A DNA stretch of 64,000 nucleotides from positions 2,009,955 through 2,073,954 of the forward strand of contig BFEA01000203.1 in NCBI GenBank assembly GCA_003427395.1, in the 5' to 3' direction. This DNA is from Chara braunii (taxonomy: Eukaryota > Streptophyta > Charophyceae > Charales > Characeae). A program made the position numbers and the translations under genes. Positions 21,025 to 32,209 of the stretch are shown piece by piece (the stretch's first letter is position 1; the number at the start of each line of letters is the position of its first letter). Under the pieces are notes generated by a model. It did not search any database and was not told the DNA's origin. It saw only the letters and a list, made by a program, of their open reading frames with translations.

Positions 21025-24000
21025 GTCTGGCAAGCTGTAAGATGGCACAGAGGCCAAGAGGAGAGAGCTTTCTCTCTTTAGAGGTGCATAGCGGTTAGTG
21101 CAGGTGAGGCGTTGGGACTGTGACGAGTCGGGAAGTGACGAAGAGAGAGGATAGCAGACGTTAGTACTGAATAGGGGTCAGCGGGAGCAGCAGAGGAGGT
21201 GGCTACACTAAGGTATCCGGCGGGCCGATAGTGCAGGGAAGCAGGAAGGGCCAAGACGGAGAACTGCGCCGGGTGTAGACTGAGTTGGTGTGGACGGAGG
21301 GGCGATGAGAGCTTAGCCCGGAGCTACGGGGGTAGAGAGGAAGAAGAGAGATGAAGAGGGATGAAGAGGGATGGAGAAAAAAAAGGAAGGATAGGATAGG
21401 GGCAGATCCGAGGATCAAAGTGGAAGTAGCGAGCAGTAGGGAAAAGGGCGAGTGAAAGGAATGATCCCGGACACAAAGCTGCGCCAGGTACATTCGAAGG
21501 AGACAAAAATGGCGGGATGAGGAGATTGGGCGCAGTTGAGTGAGCATAGCTCGCTCGATCCTTATCGGATTCGACCGAGGGAAGAAGTGTTTCGGGAGGT
21601 TTTCCCCGAGCGAGTTACATAGTGAGGTTAGATTTAGTGCTAGGTTAGTAGAATATGAGGTAGAGAGAGAAGCAGTGCACCGGAGTTGGATGAAGGGTGT
21701 ATAAGATATGAATCTCGCTCGATCCTTGATGGATTCGAGCGAAATAAGCTGCTAGATAAGGTGTTCTTTGGTGGGGCAAATAGGTGGGTGTTGTTAGATT
21801 TGGAGTTAGTTATGTAGAGTGAGAGTTAGATAAGGAAAGCGGTGCGTGGAGGTGGTGAAGTGACCGAGCGAGAAGATGGGAGTGTCACTTGATTCTCGTT
21901 GAAATGAAGAACGAGAAGAGACTAGCCGGAGGTTTGGGACCATTGCGACTCCGATAGCGGTGTCGGACTTCATAATGGAAGTACGAGCTTGGAGGCGCAA
22001 GATACGGGCTGCGCACGTTGAGAGGGAGAATGAACTTACCCGGGTTATGGTAGATGATTCATCCGATTTTGCTCTTATCAGTGAAAGGTATTGCCCCTCT
22101 CCGACGCGCGCGACAGCCCTCTGAGTCATCATCTTGATTGGGTTGGTCACCATGGTTATCACTTCCATGGTCGTCGCCACAACTCTTACATTCCATCTAT
22201 GGGCTGATGTACCTGGCTGCCTCTTAGCGGGAGATTCTTTCTCCATAGGCAGCTTGGCGCAGGCACGAGGCGCGGCAACAGGGTAGGCACAAGAGGGAGA
22301 GAGAGAAGAGCGAGCTTACCTGTTTGACGAAAGTCGTGAGATATGGCACCGAAGACGAGTAGGGGGCCGGTATGTTGAAGTGGTCGTCGTCAGTGTTGCA
22401 GCTCGTTGTGGTTCGAGCTTCCCCTTGGTCTGGCTCCCCTCGGCCTGGCCGAACCTGGCTGAGCAGACGACCAGGTGTATACATATACAAGGTGCTATGG
22501 TGGGGAGGAGAGGCAGGAAAAGTCAGGAAGAAGAAGAAAGCGTAGAAAGGGGAAGGATGCTTACCTGGCTGGTGGAACCATCGGTGTCGGATGAACCGAA
22601 AGTCGAGCTATGGTGCCGAATTGCGTTCAGTCACCCGTACTGATCTGAGTAGTAGGACGGCCTGGCTGAAATACCGACTCGGCTCATTGGACGGAAAGTG
22701 AGCACGAATACAGAGATAGTGTGGATGGTGGAGAGGACAAGAAGACGAAGGATGGGGAGAAGATTGACAATCGTGGGGAAAGAAAGGTAAGAGGCGAAGG
22801 ATATGATATGAGGAAGAGGGGTCAGATGCACGGGCAAGTTAGTAAGAGCAAATGTTAGCAGAGTAAAAGGGATGAGCATGATAATAAGAGACGCGCGTAC
22901 CTGATCTTGCCGAGAGTCTACAGGACCGGCATCAGCAAAGATGCAGTAATCTTGGTTGCACTTCTCTATGTGGTGATCGTGGTCATTGAGGGATGCGCTT
23001 GGATACACTTTAGAAGAAGATTCGGTCTAATGTTACGCACTGAAAGTGAATGAGCGGCGGGACAGGGAGCAGGTACGTGGCTAGTGGAAGGTCTGGGTGG
23101 CCACCAGGAGTGGTTCGTTTGGGATGAAGGTTGTAGCCACAATCTGCTATGGCCGGTTGCTGCTGTGTTACGGCCTCTGCGTTCTAGTTGTCACTAGTCG
23201 CCATAGTTGTTGGATATTTTGTTATTGGTACCGCTGTTGTCGTTGTGCATACTATTAATCCGTTGTTGAACCTTTCTGCAGCAGGCCGTGTACAGGCGAA
23301 TCAAGGGAGAGGTACGAGCTGAAGGGCGAGTTGCTACATTATTTTGTACAAGCTGCTACAACGAAAACTGTGACTTTAAAGTGAGTACTTGTCGGCTGGC
23401 CACTCAGTCGGCTCCTCGCTGTACACGATGATAACGGGTAGACTCGGCTGTTGCTGATCTTTTCGACTGCTAAATGCTTGAATCACTACTAGGGATAATC
23501 ACAGCGGAACGTAGTTATTTGCTAGGGGGCAACCATACAATGGTGGTTTCAACTGTGCGGTTTCTGTTGCTGTGCGGCCTACTACTACTGCTGTGCACAA
23601 CCGATGTATGTTATAGTGTACGTTGAATTGGCATGGCTGCTATGTTCTGTTGCATCTTGCTGTTATGCGGCGTTGTGCTTCGCTAAGCATTGCTGTTTGT
23701 CAAATAATGTTGAATCTCGCTTGCATTCCGAATAGAGTACGGGGGCTTGAACTATTCGAAGATAACTATATAGGGTGCGTAACGGCAGTCTGATCAGACA
23801 GGAAGCGCGATGTCTTGGAGAGGTAACTAGATTCAGGCAGGGGATCCACTATTACGACTTAGAGGGTTGTTAGGGGGTTGGTACTCTGCATTCTCTGTAG
23901 CGATCTGACTACCTCGGCTGCGTTTTATTGGCCATCATTGCGAGACCCTCAGGAGATTCAAGATTCCAAGGCCCTCTCATGCGAGTCTGAGAGCACCCAT

Positions 24001-24429
24001 TCTTGTATCTGAGAGACTTAATGATATCTACTTCTGCCCTTCTTACTCTAAGTCTAGTTTGAGGTTACAAGAGGAAGGCGGCAGGCGGGATTGAAACCCG
24101 TAGGACTGCAGCAAGACCTTGTGGGAGGTCCAGCCACCGATTGCGGGAGCTCTGCCGGAACCCAGGCGTGGTTCTGGAGGCAGGGAACTTCATGTATAAC
24201 TCTCGTTTGATGCGTGTGATCCCTTCCCCCTAACTGTTATCCTTGGGTTATCTGAATAATACTATGATGAGATATTACTTTTTGTTTTGCTATGTATCTC
24301 AGGACATGTGTTGTGAAAGGCTAAATGAACAAGTATATATCAGAGCTCAGATAATCCTTGAGTGAATTCAGACAAAATGAATTGTGGGGAAGGTGGGATG
24401 AGGGTGTTTTGCATGCGTTTGACTGGGTC

Positions 24430-25750
24430 AACCCAATGCTGAGCTCCTCTAAGTTGATGTGGGCTAAGTGATGTGTTTTATTTATGTTTGCTGGGCTGAC
24501 TGTATGATCTTTGAGGGTTGGGCCTATCCTAAGTTTGACGGACCAATCGTTGTTTTTTTTTTGGGGTTTCTAAACAGGAGGACGGGCACCCTAAGTTGGG
24601 AGGACTCAGAATCCTGATGTTTCTTTAGGGTTGCTGAAAACAGAGCTGGGAATATTCTAAGTTGCGTAGACCCAGTTCTGTGTGTGTTTCTTCTACGGGG
24701 GACAAAGACATAAGACTGAGCGTACCCTTAAGTTAGGGCGGCTCAGTCATAAGCCATGAATTAAAATGCCAACCAGAGTATAGAATTTTGATAAATATTA
24801 TACGAATCTATATCAACTGACAGACCGGGCACCCTAAGTTGGGAAAGCCAGTCAGTAAGTCAGGTAGAACAAAAAGAGAAGAGAGACAAGTGAAGAATAT
24901 AATAAAGGTAACCCGGCCAGGCTGAGCATACCCTTAAGTTAGGGCGGTTCAGTCTTGTGTTGGTGATAATACAAAGGTGCAAAGAGTTAGTATAAATCTT
25001 CTTTATTTTCTCTTTTAAACACAAGGCAGGGTTGGATGTCTCCCTAAGTTGGGTTGGTCTGATCATCTGCCTAACAAGAGAAAAAAAATATAAAGTTTGT
25101 GAAAGTATATGAATGGTTGTTTTCTTATATTGTCGTTGCAAAGACTAAGCGTACCTTTAAGCTAGGGCAGATCAGGCGTATCCTTAAGTTAGGGCAGCCT
25201 GATCATATTCTCTTATGTACCTAAAACCGTTTAGGCTAACTAGGCGTACCCCTAAGTTGGGGCGGCCTAGCGATATGCCCTTGTCGTTGATGTTATGTAG
25301 GTTGGACGTACCCTTAAGTTAGGGCGGTCTNCTAACTAGGCGTACCCCTAAGTTGGGGCGGCCTAGCGATATGCCCTTGTCGTTGATGTTATGTAGGTTG
25401 GACGTACCCTTAAGTTAGGGCGGTCTAACCATTTGTCGTTCGTGTTTGTTTAGGCAGATTAGGCATAGCCCTAAGTTGGGGCAGTCTAATCCTATGCCAT
25501 ATGTAACTTGTTTAAAGCTGACGAGGCATACCCTTAAGTTAGGGCAATCTAGTTTTATGCTTCACGTCGTCAGTTAAGCAGAAGTCAGACGTACCTTTGA
25601 GTTAGGACGGTCTGGTCATATGTTTTATGACTAAAGTCGATGTGGTGTTGGACATACCCTTAAGTTAGGGCAGTCCAGTTGTGCGTACATTACTTGTTTA
25701 CTGAGGAAGGTTGGACATACCCTTAAGTTAGGGCGTTGTCTGATTCTATG
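24430..25750 (+). repeat. Array of about 20 covarying stem-loops, core TACCCTTAAGTTAGGGC (5' LTR)
   Basis: Units spaced about 60-80 bp apart share TACCCTTAAGTTAGGGC or close variants (early units are shorter, CCTAAGTTG). Flanking bases vary but pair: GACTGAGC (24714-24721) with GCTCAGTC (24741-24748), CTAGGC/GCCTAG, GGTTGGAC/GTCTAACC (one G-T pair), ATCAGGC/GCCTGAT, GATTAG/CTAATC, ACTGAC/GTCAGT, CTGGG/CCCAG, TGGAC/GTCCA. The core itself can close with CCCT/AGGG. The pattern is that of a tandem array of hairpins that diversified while pairing was kept. Confidence 0.85.
25236..25426 (+). other. Assembly join: single N between exact 95-nt duplicates
   Basis: Bases 25236-25330 and 25332-25426 are identical, separated by one N at 25331. 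This is the signature of two overlapping contigs placed side by side, not a biological repeat. The hairpin count in this array is inflated by about one or two units. Confidence 0.9.
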
Positions 25751-27888
25751 TCATTGGCAAGGGGGTCTACTAAGGGAAAAAGAACTGAGTGATCTAACGA
25801 ACTATTTAGGTCAAACTTATATGGGATTGTGAGAGATGTTTGTTTATGTATGCTTGTGGGCTTTCACTCTGGGGCGTCTTTTCAATAGGTTAGCTGCTTA
25901 GAAGCTTGCCAAGTGCTGGAGCGATAGGTAGATGAGATGGATGATGGGAGGGAGAGTTTGGGATAAAGATATGACTGACCTCGCGTAAAGATAGAATTGA
26001 TGATAGCTCACGATGCCATATTCTGGAAGGGATCGTGTAAACTATCTCCAGTTCTAACTACCAAACAAGTGTCAGAAGTTAGTCCCAAGTATAACTTTGC
26101 TTTGTCTTTCTGTTTTCATCTTTGTATAAATCTTCGCAGCCTCCTGTTCCTACGGGGAGCGCTGTCGAAATTTCTACAAATATGAAAAAGTTAGTTATTT
26201 TTTGTTTTAAAAAAACACTTTTCCTACGAGAAGCACTGCCGAAATTTTGTAAAATTTGGAGAGTTATATTATTTTTAGCAAGGGGAAATCTGGCAATCCA
26301 TCCTGTTTAGGGGATATGCTGCCGGAATTTCTTACATTTTTAGATAAATATCAGAGGTTAGTTAGGAAGGTAGGATGATTTCTTGATGACTCAAACATGG
26401 CTTGGGTAATGGCCTGTGCTGCATTGCAGGTCACCTTTATTCAGATTGATTCAAGGCTTGACTATCTTCAAGTTGATCCTACGAGGATCATTTTCTGTTA
26501 TCCTTAGATAACAGGTCGGTTTCCGGCTCAACTCTAATCCACTCTTGCTACTCTACCTAAAGGCTTTAGCCCTATGGTTTGATTTGTTTTGTTGTGTTTT
26601 TACCCGGACTTTAATTGAATGACTATTTAATAAAGATGCTGAGTATTTTATTTTGAGAGTTGGTCAAAAAGTGAGGTTTGTATGATTAAAGCGAGGGGTG
26701 TGAGCACAGAGAATGGTTGAAGTTGACCCCATGTAGTGTGTGCTCTGTTGATGTGGATCTTTGATGTGATTGCAGGTATGTTTTGTGAGTTGAATCCAGA
26801 CTTGATTTTGTGAATGATTATATGTACACTTTTGAAGGAAGCTGCATTATGATTGTGAGAGTGATCGTCTCTTATCTCATAACTTTTATATCATATTTTC
26901 TTGTATCCGCACGACCCACTGAGGTCGAGCACAGTGATTGAATAAGTCCTGTATCGAGAGAAAAGAGATATCCCTTCTTAGCTCTTGCTTTTTAGAATTA
27001 GCATGGTTGGATGTTGTAGTCCGTGGCAGCCGTCAAAGTCAAACCCCTTGATCTCTGGCCGCCACTTCAGTTTGGAGTTATCTACTCAACCCCTCTGCAC
27101 AGGGTGCAGAAGAGGGTGTGGTCTTCAACCTTGCATGGTGGTTGTCCAGCGTCGAGAGATTAACCCTCAAGGCGCGTGTCAGCCGACACTTGAGTGTCGA
27201 ACGCGACCCTCGAGATTAACAAGGATCGCATGAGTATGGGTACTACATAGTACGCCATCATAGCGACCGCTTGCGTATGCTTACATTGCGAATCGATATG
27301 AGTTAGCCCTACGTCTGCGCGATTTTATACTAAGCATCGCGCGCGACGCCTATCTGATTTTTGCATCAAAAAGTTATGGGTCGGATACCAAAGGGACTGA
27401 GAGTGTTATTGTGGTGTTGTGTTGTTGTGTTATTTGTTTTGTGGCGTTCCATGTGTGTGAGTGTTATGGTGTAACGCGTGGTGTGTATGATGCGTCCTAG
27501 TCGACCGATGTTGAGTCGCGCTTGGGACCTCAGCCCCCCAGTGCGTCGATTCGCGTACGGGTTCGATTTTGGGCGTTGACCGTGCGTACCCCCTATGCTA
27601 CAGCGAACGAGAAACGCCCTCGGCTGGGCCACCTCTGCAATTGCATACGAAAAGCCTTCGCATGTGGTTCAATAGCTCGGCGGGGATACGCCCACTTAAG
27701 GGATGGTGACAGCTCCCGCAGGTGAAGGTAAGCGGTGCCTCACGTGACCCTGTCCTATCGTAGGGGCTCGCGAGAGGTACGGCTGGCGCACTCGACCGAA
27801 GGGGCAAACGCTCTCCGCGACAAGTCCTGCCAAACCCTGCGTGATGCGGCCGAAAGGGTCCCCTTGCGGGACCGATGCGCTCGACAGG

Positions 27889-27906
27889 TGGCGTCGTTGC
27901 CGGGGA
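27889..27906 (+). promoter_or_regulatory. Primer-binding site, tRNA-Asp(GUC) type
   Basis: TGGCGTCGTTGCCGGGGA begins 2 bases after the 5' LTR. It matches, with one C to T change, the sequence complementary to the 3' end of plant tRNA-Asp(GUC), known as the primer of Athila-type Ty3 elements. It is the strongest evidence that the 7.8-kb unit before it is a 5' LTR. Confidence 0.85.
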
Positions 27907-30900
27907 TCTCGGCTACCTACCGAGGTCCTTAAGAGAACAAACCCAGGTTAAGTGCAGGTTGATGATCCAGCCAAAACGACAAATTTTGTTAATGGCATTA
28001 GGTAAGTGAATCATGAGTAGTTTGTTGATGGTTCTGATGGGATTACACTATTGAAAGGCGGTGTGAGATAGGGACGTTTGTGTACTGTAACCCCTAATAG
28101 TGGCAACTGGAGTTAGAAATTTGCGGATCAAGGTACCATAGAGTAATATGGACGATGCTCCGCGTACCTAATATCATAGATTGATTGTCGTTGATATTTG
28201 ATCCGACTCTGCGTATTCGGTTACCCAAGAAAGGATCTTTGGTACTTTAATATAGTCGATGAGTTGCCTAACTTGTCAGAGCAGTATCACAATATGCTAG
28301 CGATAGGAAGTAATTTGAAAAGAAATATTTTATTCTTATCTAAGGATTCTCGTGAGGAAAAGTCACAAACATTCTATCTATCTAAGCATTTGAGGTTATT
28401 ATTTTGATATTAAACTTTTGAGTCTATTTATGAAATTCATCCATCTGCCTCAAAATTTTTCTTTTAAATAAGCATATTTACTTAAAAGTCGACTCATATA
28501 AGACTATGTACCGGATGTAATTTATCTGAGCCTTATTCATCTATAACTAGCTACATGAGCCATCTGTCTAATTTTATTATATCTATGTATAACCCTTTGG
28601 ATCTGTGTTTTTCTGAATTATTCATTCATATCCATTTTGTTTTTCTATATGCATGGGTTGGTCTTTTAAAAGGGGGTAGAGATGTTACATGGAGTCCACG
28701 TCCGACGCGGATTCGGAGGTGAATGGGGTGACCGGTTTCTTGGGAAAGTGAATTTCACAAGGAAAGGGTCAATGTGTGAAGTCTACCCTAAGAAAGTTGC
28801 AACCCTATGTTATTATTTCCCTGAGAGGTGGCTTTGAAGGAGTTATATTCTTGTCTTGTAGGTAGTAGGGAGACCCACTCCGGAACTATGTTCCTGGTCC
28901 ATAGTGGGGTGTTGTCATCTAATCTTTTGTTATGAACTGACTACACTACTACCAGATAGAAGGAAAGTGTTTGGACCGTGTCAGATCATGGCCTTTGAGC
29001 GAGGGGGCTACTGCCTGCCACAGAGAGGTAGGGGGTGAATCCCTAACTACTTTTGTGTCAAGTAGGTTCATCTGCATGCGAAGGGATAGGTCATCCCGGA
29101 GTATGCATGGTGAGGTTGACTACCTTATTGGCACGAGTCTGCAAGGTGCAAGTGTTGTAATCGGAGGGAGATCCAGTGAGGTTTGATCATTGAGCGGGGC
29201 TTAGGAATAAGATGTTATCCCTTTGAGAAAGGTTACACTGCCCCTCGACACAATATATTTCTGTCAAAGCCTTGGGAAGTAGAATATAATATTTTCATTC
29301 ACATTTAAAAGCCTTCATGGTTGAAGAAGTTCATAACATCATTTATTCATAATTATTCTTTCTCCATTATGATACATAGCTTTACAATATATATTATTAT
29401 TATTATTGCATATTCAAGATCATTGGAAGAGATAAATTTTAAAGAGCGAATGAGAGTTTAGTAATAAGGTCCGGTAAGGAACTGATGAGACAGGCAGACT
29501 CTAAGTCAGGGACTACCCTGCTTATCTTGGAGTTGAGGTTGTTCAACTCTGAGTAGGTGCGTGGCTTTGAGGTTATTTTGGTTCCTTTTGAGTTGAGATA
29601 CCTTAACTCAGAGTCTATACATAATAAAGACTTGAGGTTACTTCTTTGTCTGACGATCACGATCACTCTCACATGTGTGGATTTATCCTGATGTATGATG
29701 ATTTTTTGTGTGAGAGATGTACAAGATGCATCTTGTGTGTTCTGTAAATGTGAAATGTGTAAACTGTCTACTCTCTGGTATACTCTCGCAATCTGCCTAT
29801 GAACAGGTAATAGGCTCGAGTATAAGAAAGAGGAGTGCAGTTTGTTTGGTGAGAATGTGTGAGAATCCCAAGGGATTTATGAGTCTTTTGAGACTCAAAT
29901 GTTTGTCCATGCCGAATGTATTTAAGTTGTGGAAAGTACCCATAAGTTGGTCTCTCAGAAATGAGTGTTTATGACTGACTCTCCTCCATGTGGGAGGTGG
30001 TTGTAAGAATTTATGATTAATTACCCTCCATGAGGGAGGTGATTGTGAGATTTTATGAGTGAGTCCCCTTCAAAAGTGGAAGGTGGTTAAATGATTTAAA
30101 ATGGCATGGAAAGTGGTTTGAACGATAAAGTCTGACGAAAAAGACCAATAGAATTATTATTTTGGTGAAATTTTGGAAGGTCGCAAATTGGTAAAATTTT
30201 GAGAGATGTCTGTACGATGTGTGGTCTGCTTTACTCTGATCAAGTGGGAGTCCATGACCCTGTGATTCTGGCGGTGATTTTTTTGTGTGGATTTTGGCGA
30301 GGACGCCAGATTCTCTATATTGTCCCATAAAGAACTGGTAATTGCCTTATGAGTGAAACAGACCTCTACGTAGTCCCGCAGTAGGCCTGAGGTTATTGCG
30401 ACATACCGACCAGTCATTATGATGCTAATCTTAAGGCATATATGAGAGACTCAGTTAGGGGTTAATCTAGCATCACTAGGGCGCAACCCTTAGTGTTGGC
30501 TGCTGACCGGCACAACTTGGCAGCGGACCCACGTCTCACAAAAAGGCTAGGCTTGAGGGGTGTGGCCGCCTCAAGAAAGTCTTATTCCCGCGGGATGTCG
30601 GAGGGATAAGAGTCGAGTCGTATGTTTTGTGAGTCCTGATGATTTATCAGGAGAATCGTCCATCGTTGCGCAACCAACGAGGGTACCGTCACTAAAATAA
30701 CGACGTGACAGACCGTAGATCTGGCTCGATGAACCAGGCTATGGTGGGCCAAGATGGAGACCTGACTCTACTGTACTAGACTACAAGAGAGGTCTGTGAT
30801 AAAAGTTATATATATTTTTATGGATATTGTGTGAGAAAGGCGAGAATGCCTTTAAAAGGTCTCGGTTAGGGCCCGCGTCCTAAGTTATGACTGTGCATGC

Positions 30901-31222
30901 AGGACGATGACTAAACAGGACACCCAACGATGGACCGGCAGATGTCTAGGACAAAGGGAGAGGATTACCAGCAACTACTCAGCATGAACTTTACGTTGTA
31001 GTACTGATCTAGTACACGTGCGTTTGCAGGAGACCCAGGTTGAAACCTTGGCAGTAACGAGGCATATTGGGTACTGTCTCTTAAACACTCGAACGGACTC
31101 AATCGGCCAATCGGATTGATTTTTTTCTCGTCAGCATTTGGAGTTATGGATGAATTGATAGGCAATGATAGCTTTTGATTATTCGACGCGACGGGGACGT
31201 CGCTTAATAAGATCTGGTAAAC
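27907..31222 (+). other. Non-coding internal domain of the giant-LTR element
   Basis: No retroviral domain is visible in either strand. The first 800 bases are related to the internal part of the truncated element at 48768-49640, so this leader is a family trait. Further in are several small hairpins, such as GAGTTGA/TCAACTC near 29530-29555, and three tandem relatives of a CCCTCCATGNGGGAGG palindrome at 29980-30090. Other palindromes lie near 30575-30610 and 30660-30690. The domain probably carries packaging or dimerisation signals, an inference from non-autonomous elements in general. Confidence 0.65.
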
Positions 31223-32138
31223 TGTCGCCGCGAATACCCTTACAAGGGTATCCACCCTGGTTTTTACAAGTAATAGAAAACAAGTTTTGTTCAAAATTTG
31301 AGTGCACTGCACGAGTCGCCGTTGTGTTCTGTTCACACTGACTAAATAGTTGACTAGGAGCAGAGAGTGTGTGGGCGCACAGTTTTGAGGCGTGCATGAT
31401 GATTTTTTCTTTTGATGCTATACGGTCGGTGTTTCCGTCGGTAAAAAAATTGGCTTTGATTAAAACCAGGAAAGGTTGTTCATTATGTTGAAGTGACCCT
31501 GGTGCATGTGCGCTCATGCGGAAGACGTCATTAGGCGGTAATGTTACTTTTGGGCGCCGGTTGGAGCATGCGAAAGGAAACAGAACGCGAGCAGTGGCCT
31601 CCGCGCGGCATTATGGGGGCTACGAGCATGACATGACGAGCAAAATCCGGCCCCTAACAACATGTGCGTGCGTACAGGGCCGTGGGTTTGATGGGAGATC
31701 AGGCAGCAGCCTTAGCACTGCTGCTACAAGCCCAGGCTGGCTGCCGCTACCGTTCATATACCGGTCGGCGCGTAGCCAACTCAAGCTTGGGCCTAACCCT
31801 ATAGGTTATGACTTTGGATTGAGACTACGGAGATCCGGGGATCAAAGCCAAGCAGTCGGCAGCGGAGCGGCGAAGGAGCGCTACGGAGTGAACTGAGGGG
31901 TTGAGGGTCCCGTGGGACTATCCCCCTTAGTTTTTGTTGGGGAGTCCGACTGCGGGTCCGAGAGGGAGGCTGAGGACCAAGCGCGAACGGCCTCCTCCCC
32001 TATTCCGGTTTTCTCCCAAATTTTCTAAAGTTTTTAACTATAATTTTTTTACTCATTATTTTTCTTATTTACTTTTTAAGCCCCCTTATGCGACATGGTC
32101 CGGTACCAGTAGCAGGACAGGCCGTGAATCAACGAGCC

Positions 32139-32209
32139 TGGCTCAGTTGGTATGCCCACGAACTGTTGAAAGACAGACCCAAGTTCTTACCAGACGGAGG
32201 GGCTCGACC
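32139..32209 (+). promoter_or_regulatory. tRNA-like A box and B box in the 3' LTR
   Basis: The A box TGGCTCAGTTGGT is intact at 32139-32151. The B box reads GGCTCGACC at 32201-32209, with one T to C change from copy 2. The flanking 7-bp stem is retained. Confidence 0.55.

Larger units (their letters stand above)
20038..27886 (+). repeat. 5' LTR of the 18.7-kb element (copy 2)
   Basis: It starts TGTCGGCGCGAATACCC and ends CCGATGCGCTCGACA. In order it holds the start palindrome, a frame open on both strands (20331-20711), a decayed and then a better tRNA-like segment, palindromic CpG-rich modules (about 21100-21900), splice-donor-like antisense motifs (22030-22910), the hairpin array (24430-25750), the GCTGCCGAAATTT repeat (26145-26330) and a GC-rich end. 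A single N at 25331 marks an assembly join with a 95-nt false duplication, so the true length is close to 7.75 kb. Confidence 0.8.

Noticed and set aside
21806-22246. Minus-strand 146-codon ORF in the 5' LTR and its fused counterpart at 32830-33375
   Set aside because: Serine/threonine-rich frames lacking any domain; the frame and length change between the two LTRs because of a deletion. Treated as LTR DNA.
24430-25750. Telomere-like CCCTAA/TTAGGG words in the hairpin cores
   Set aside because: Units are 60-80 bp apart, the core is CCCTTAAGTTAGGG rather than a telomere repeat, and green-plant telomeres normally use TTTAGGG.
24430-25750. CRISPR-like array (short conserved repeats with variable spacers)
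   Set aside because: Spacers are not unique inserts of constant length, flanks pair with each other, the genome is eukaryotic and no cas gene is present.
27366-27632. Antisense ORF near the LTR end, starting MAQPRAFLVRCSIGGT, repeated in other copies
   Set aside because: High GC content in the LTR end keeps several frames open at once, and the frame is altered in copy 1 and copy 4. No independent evidence for coding.
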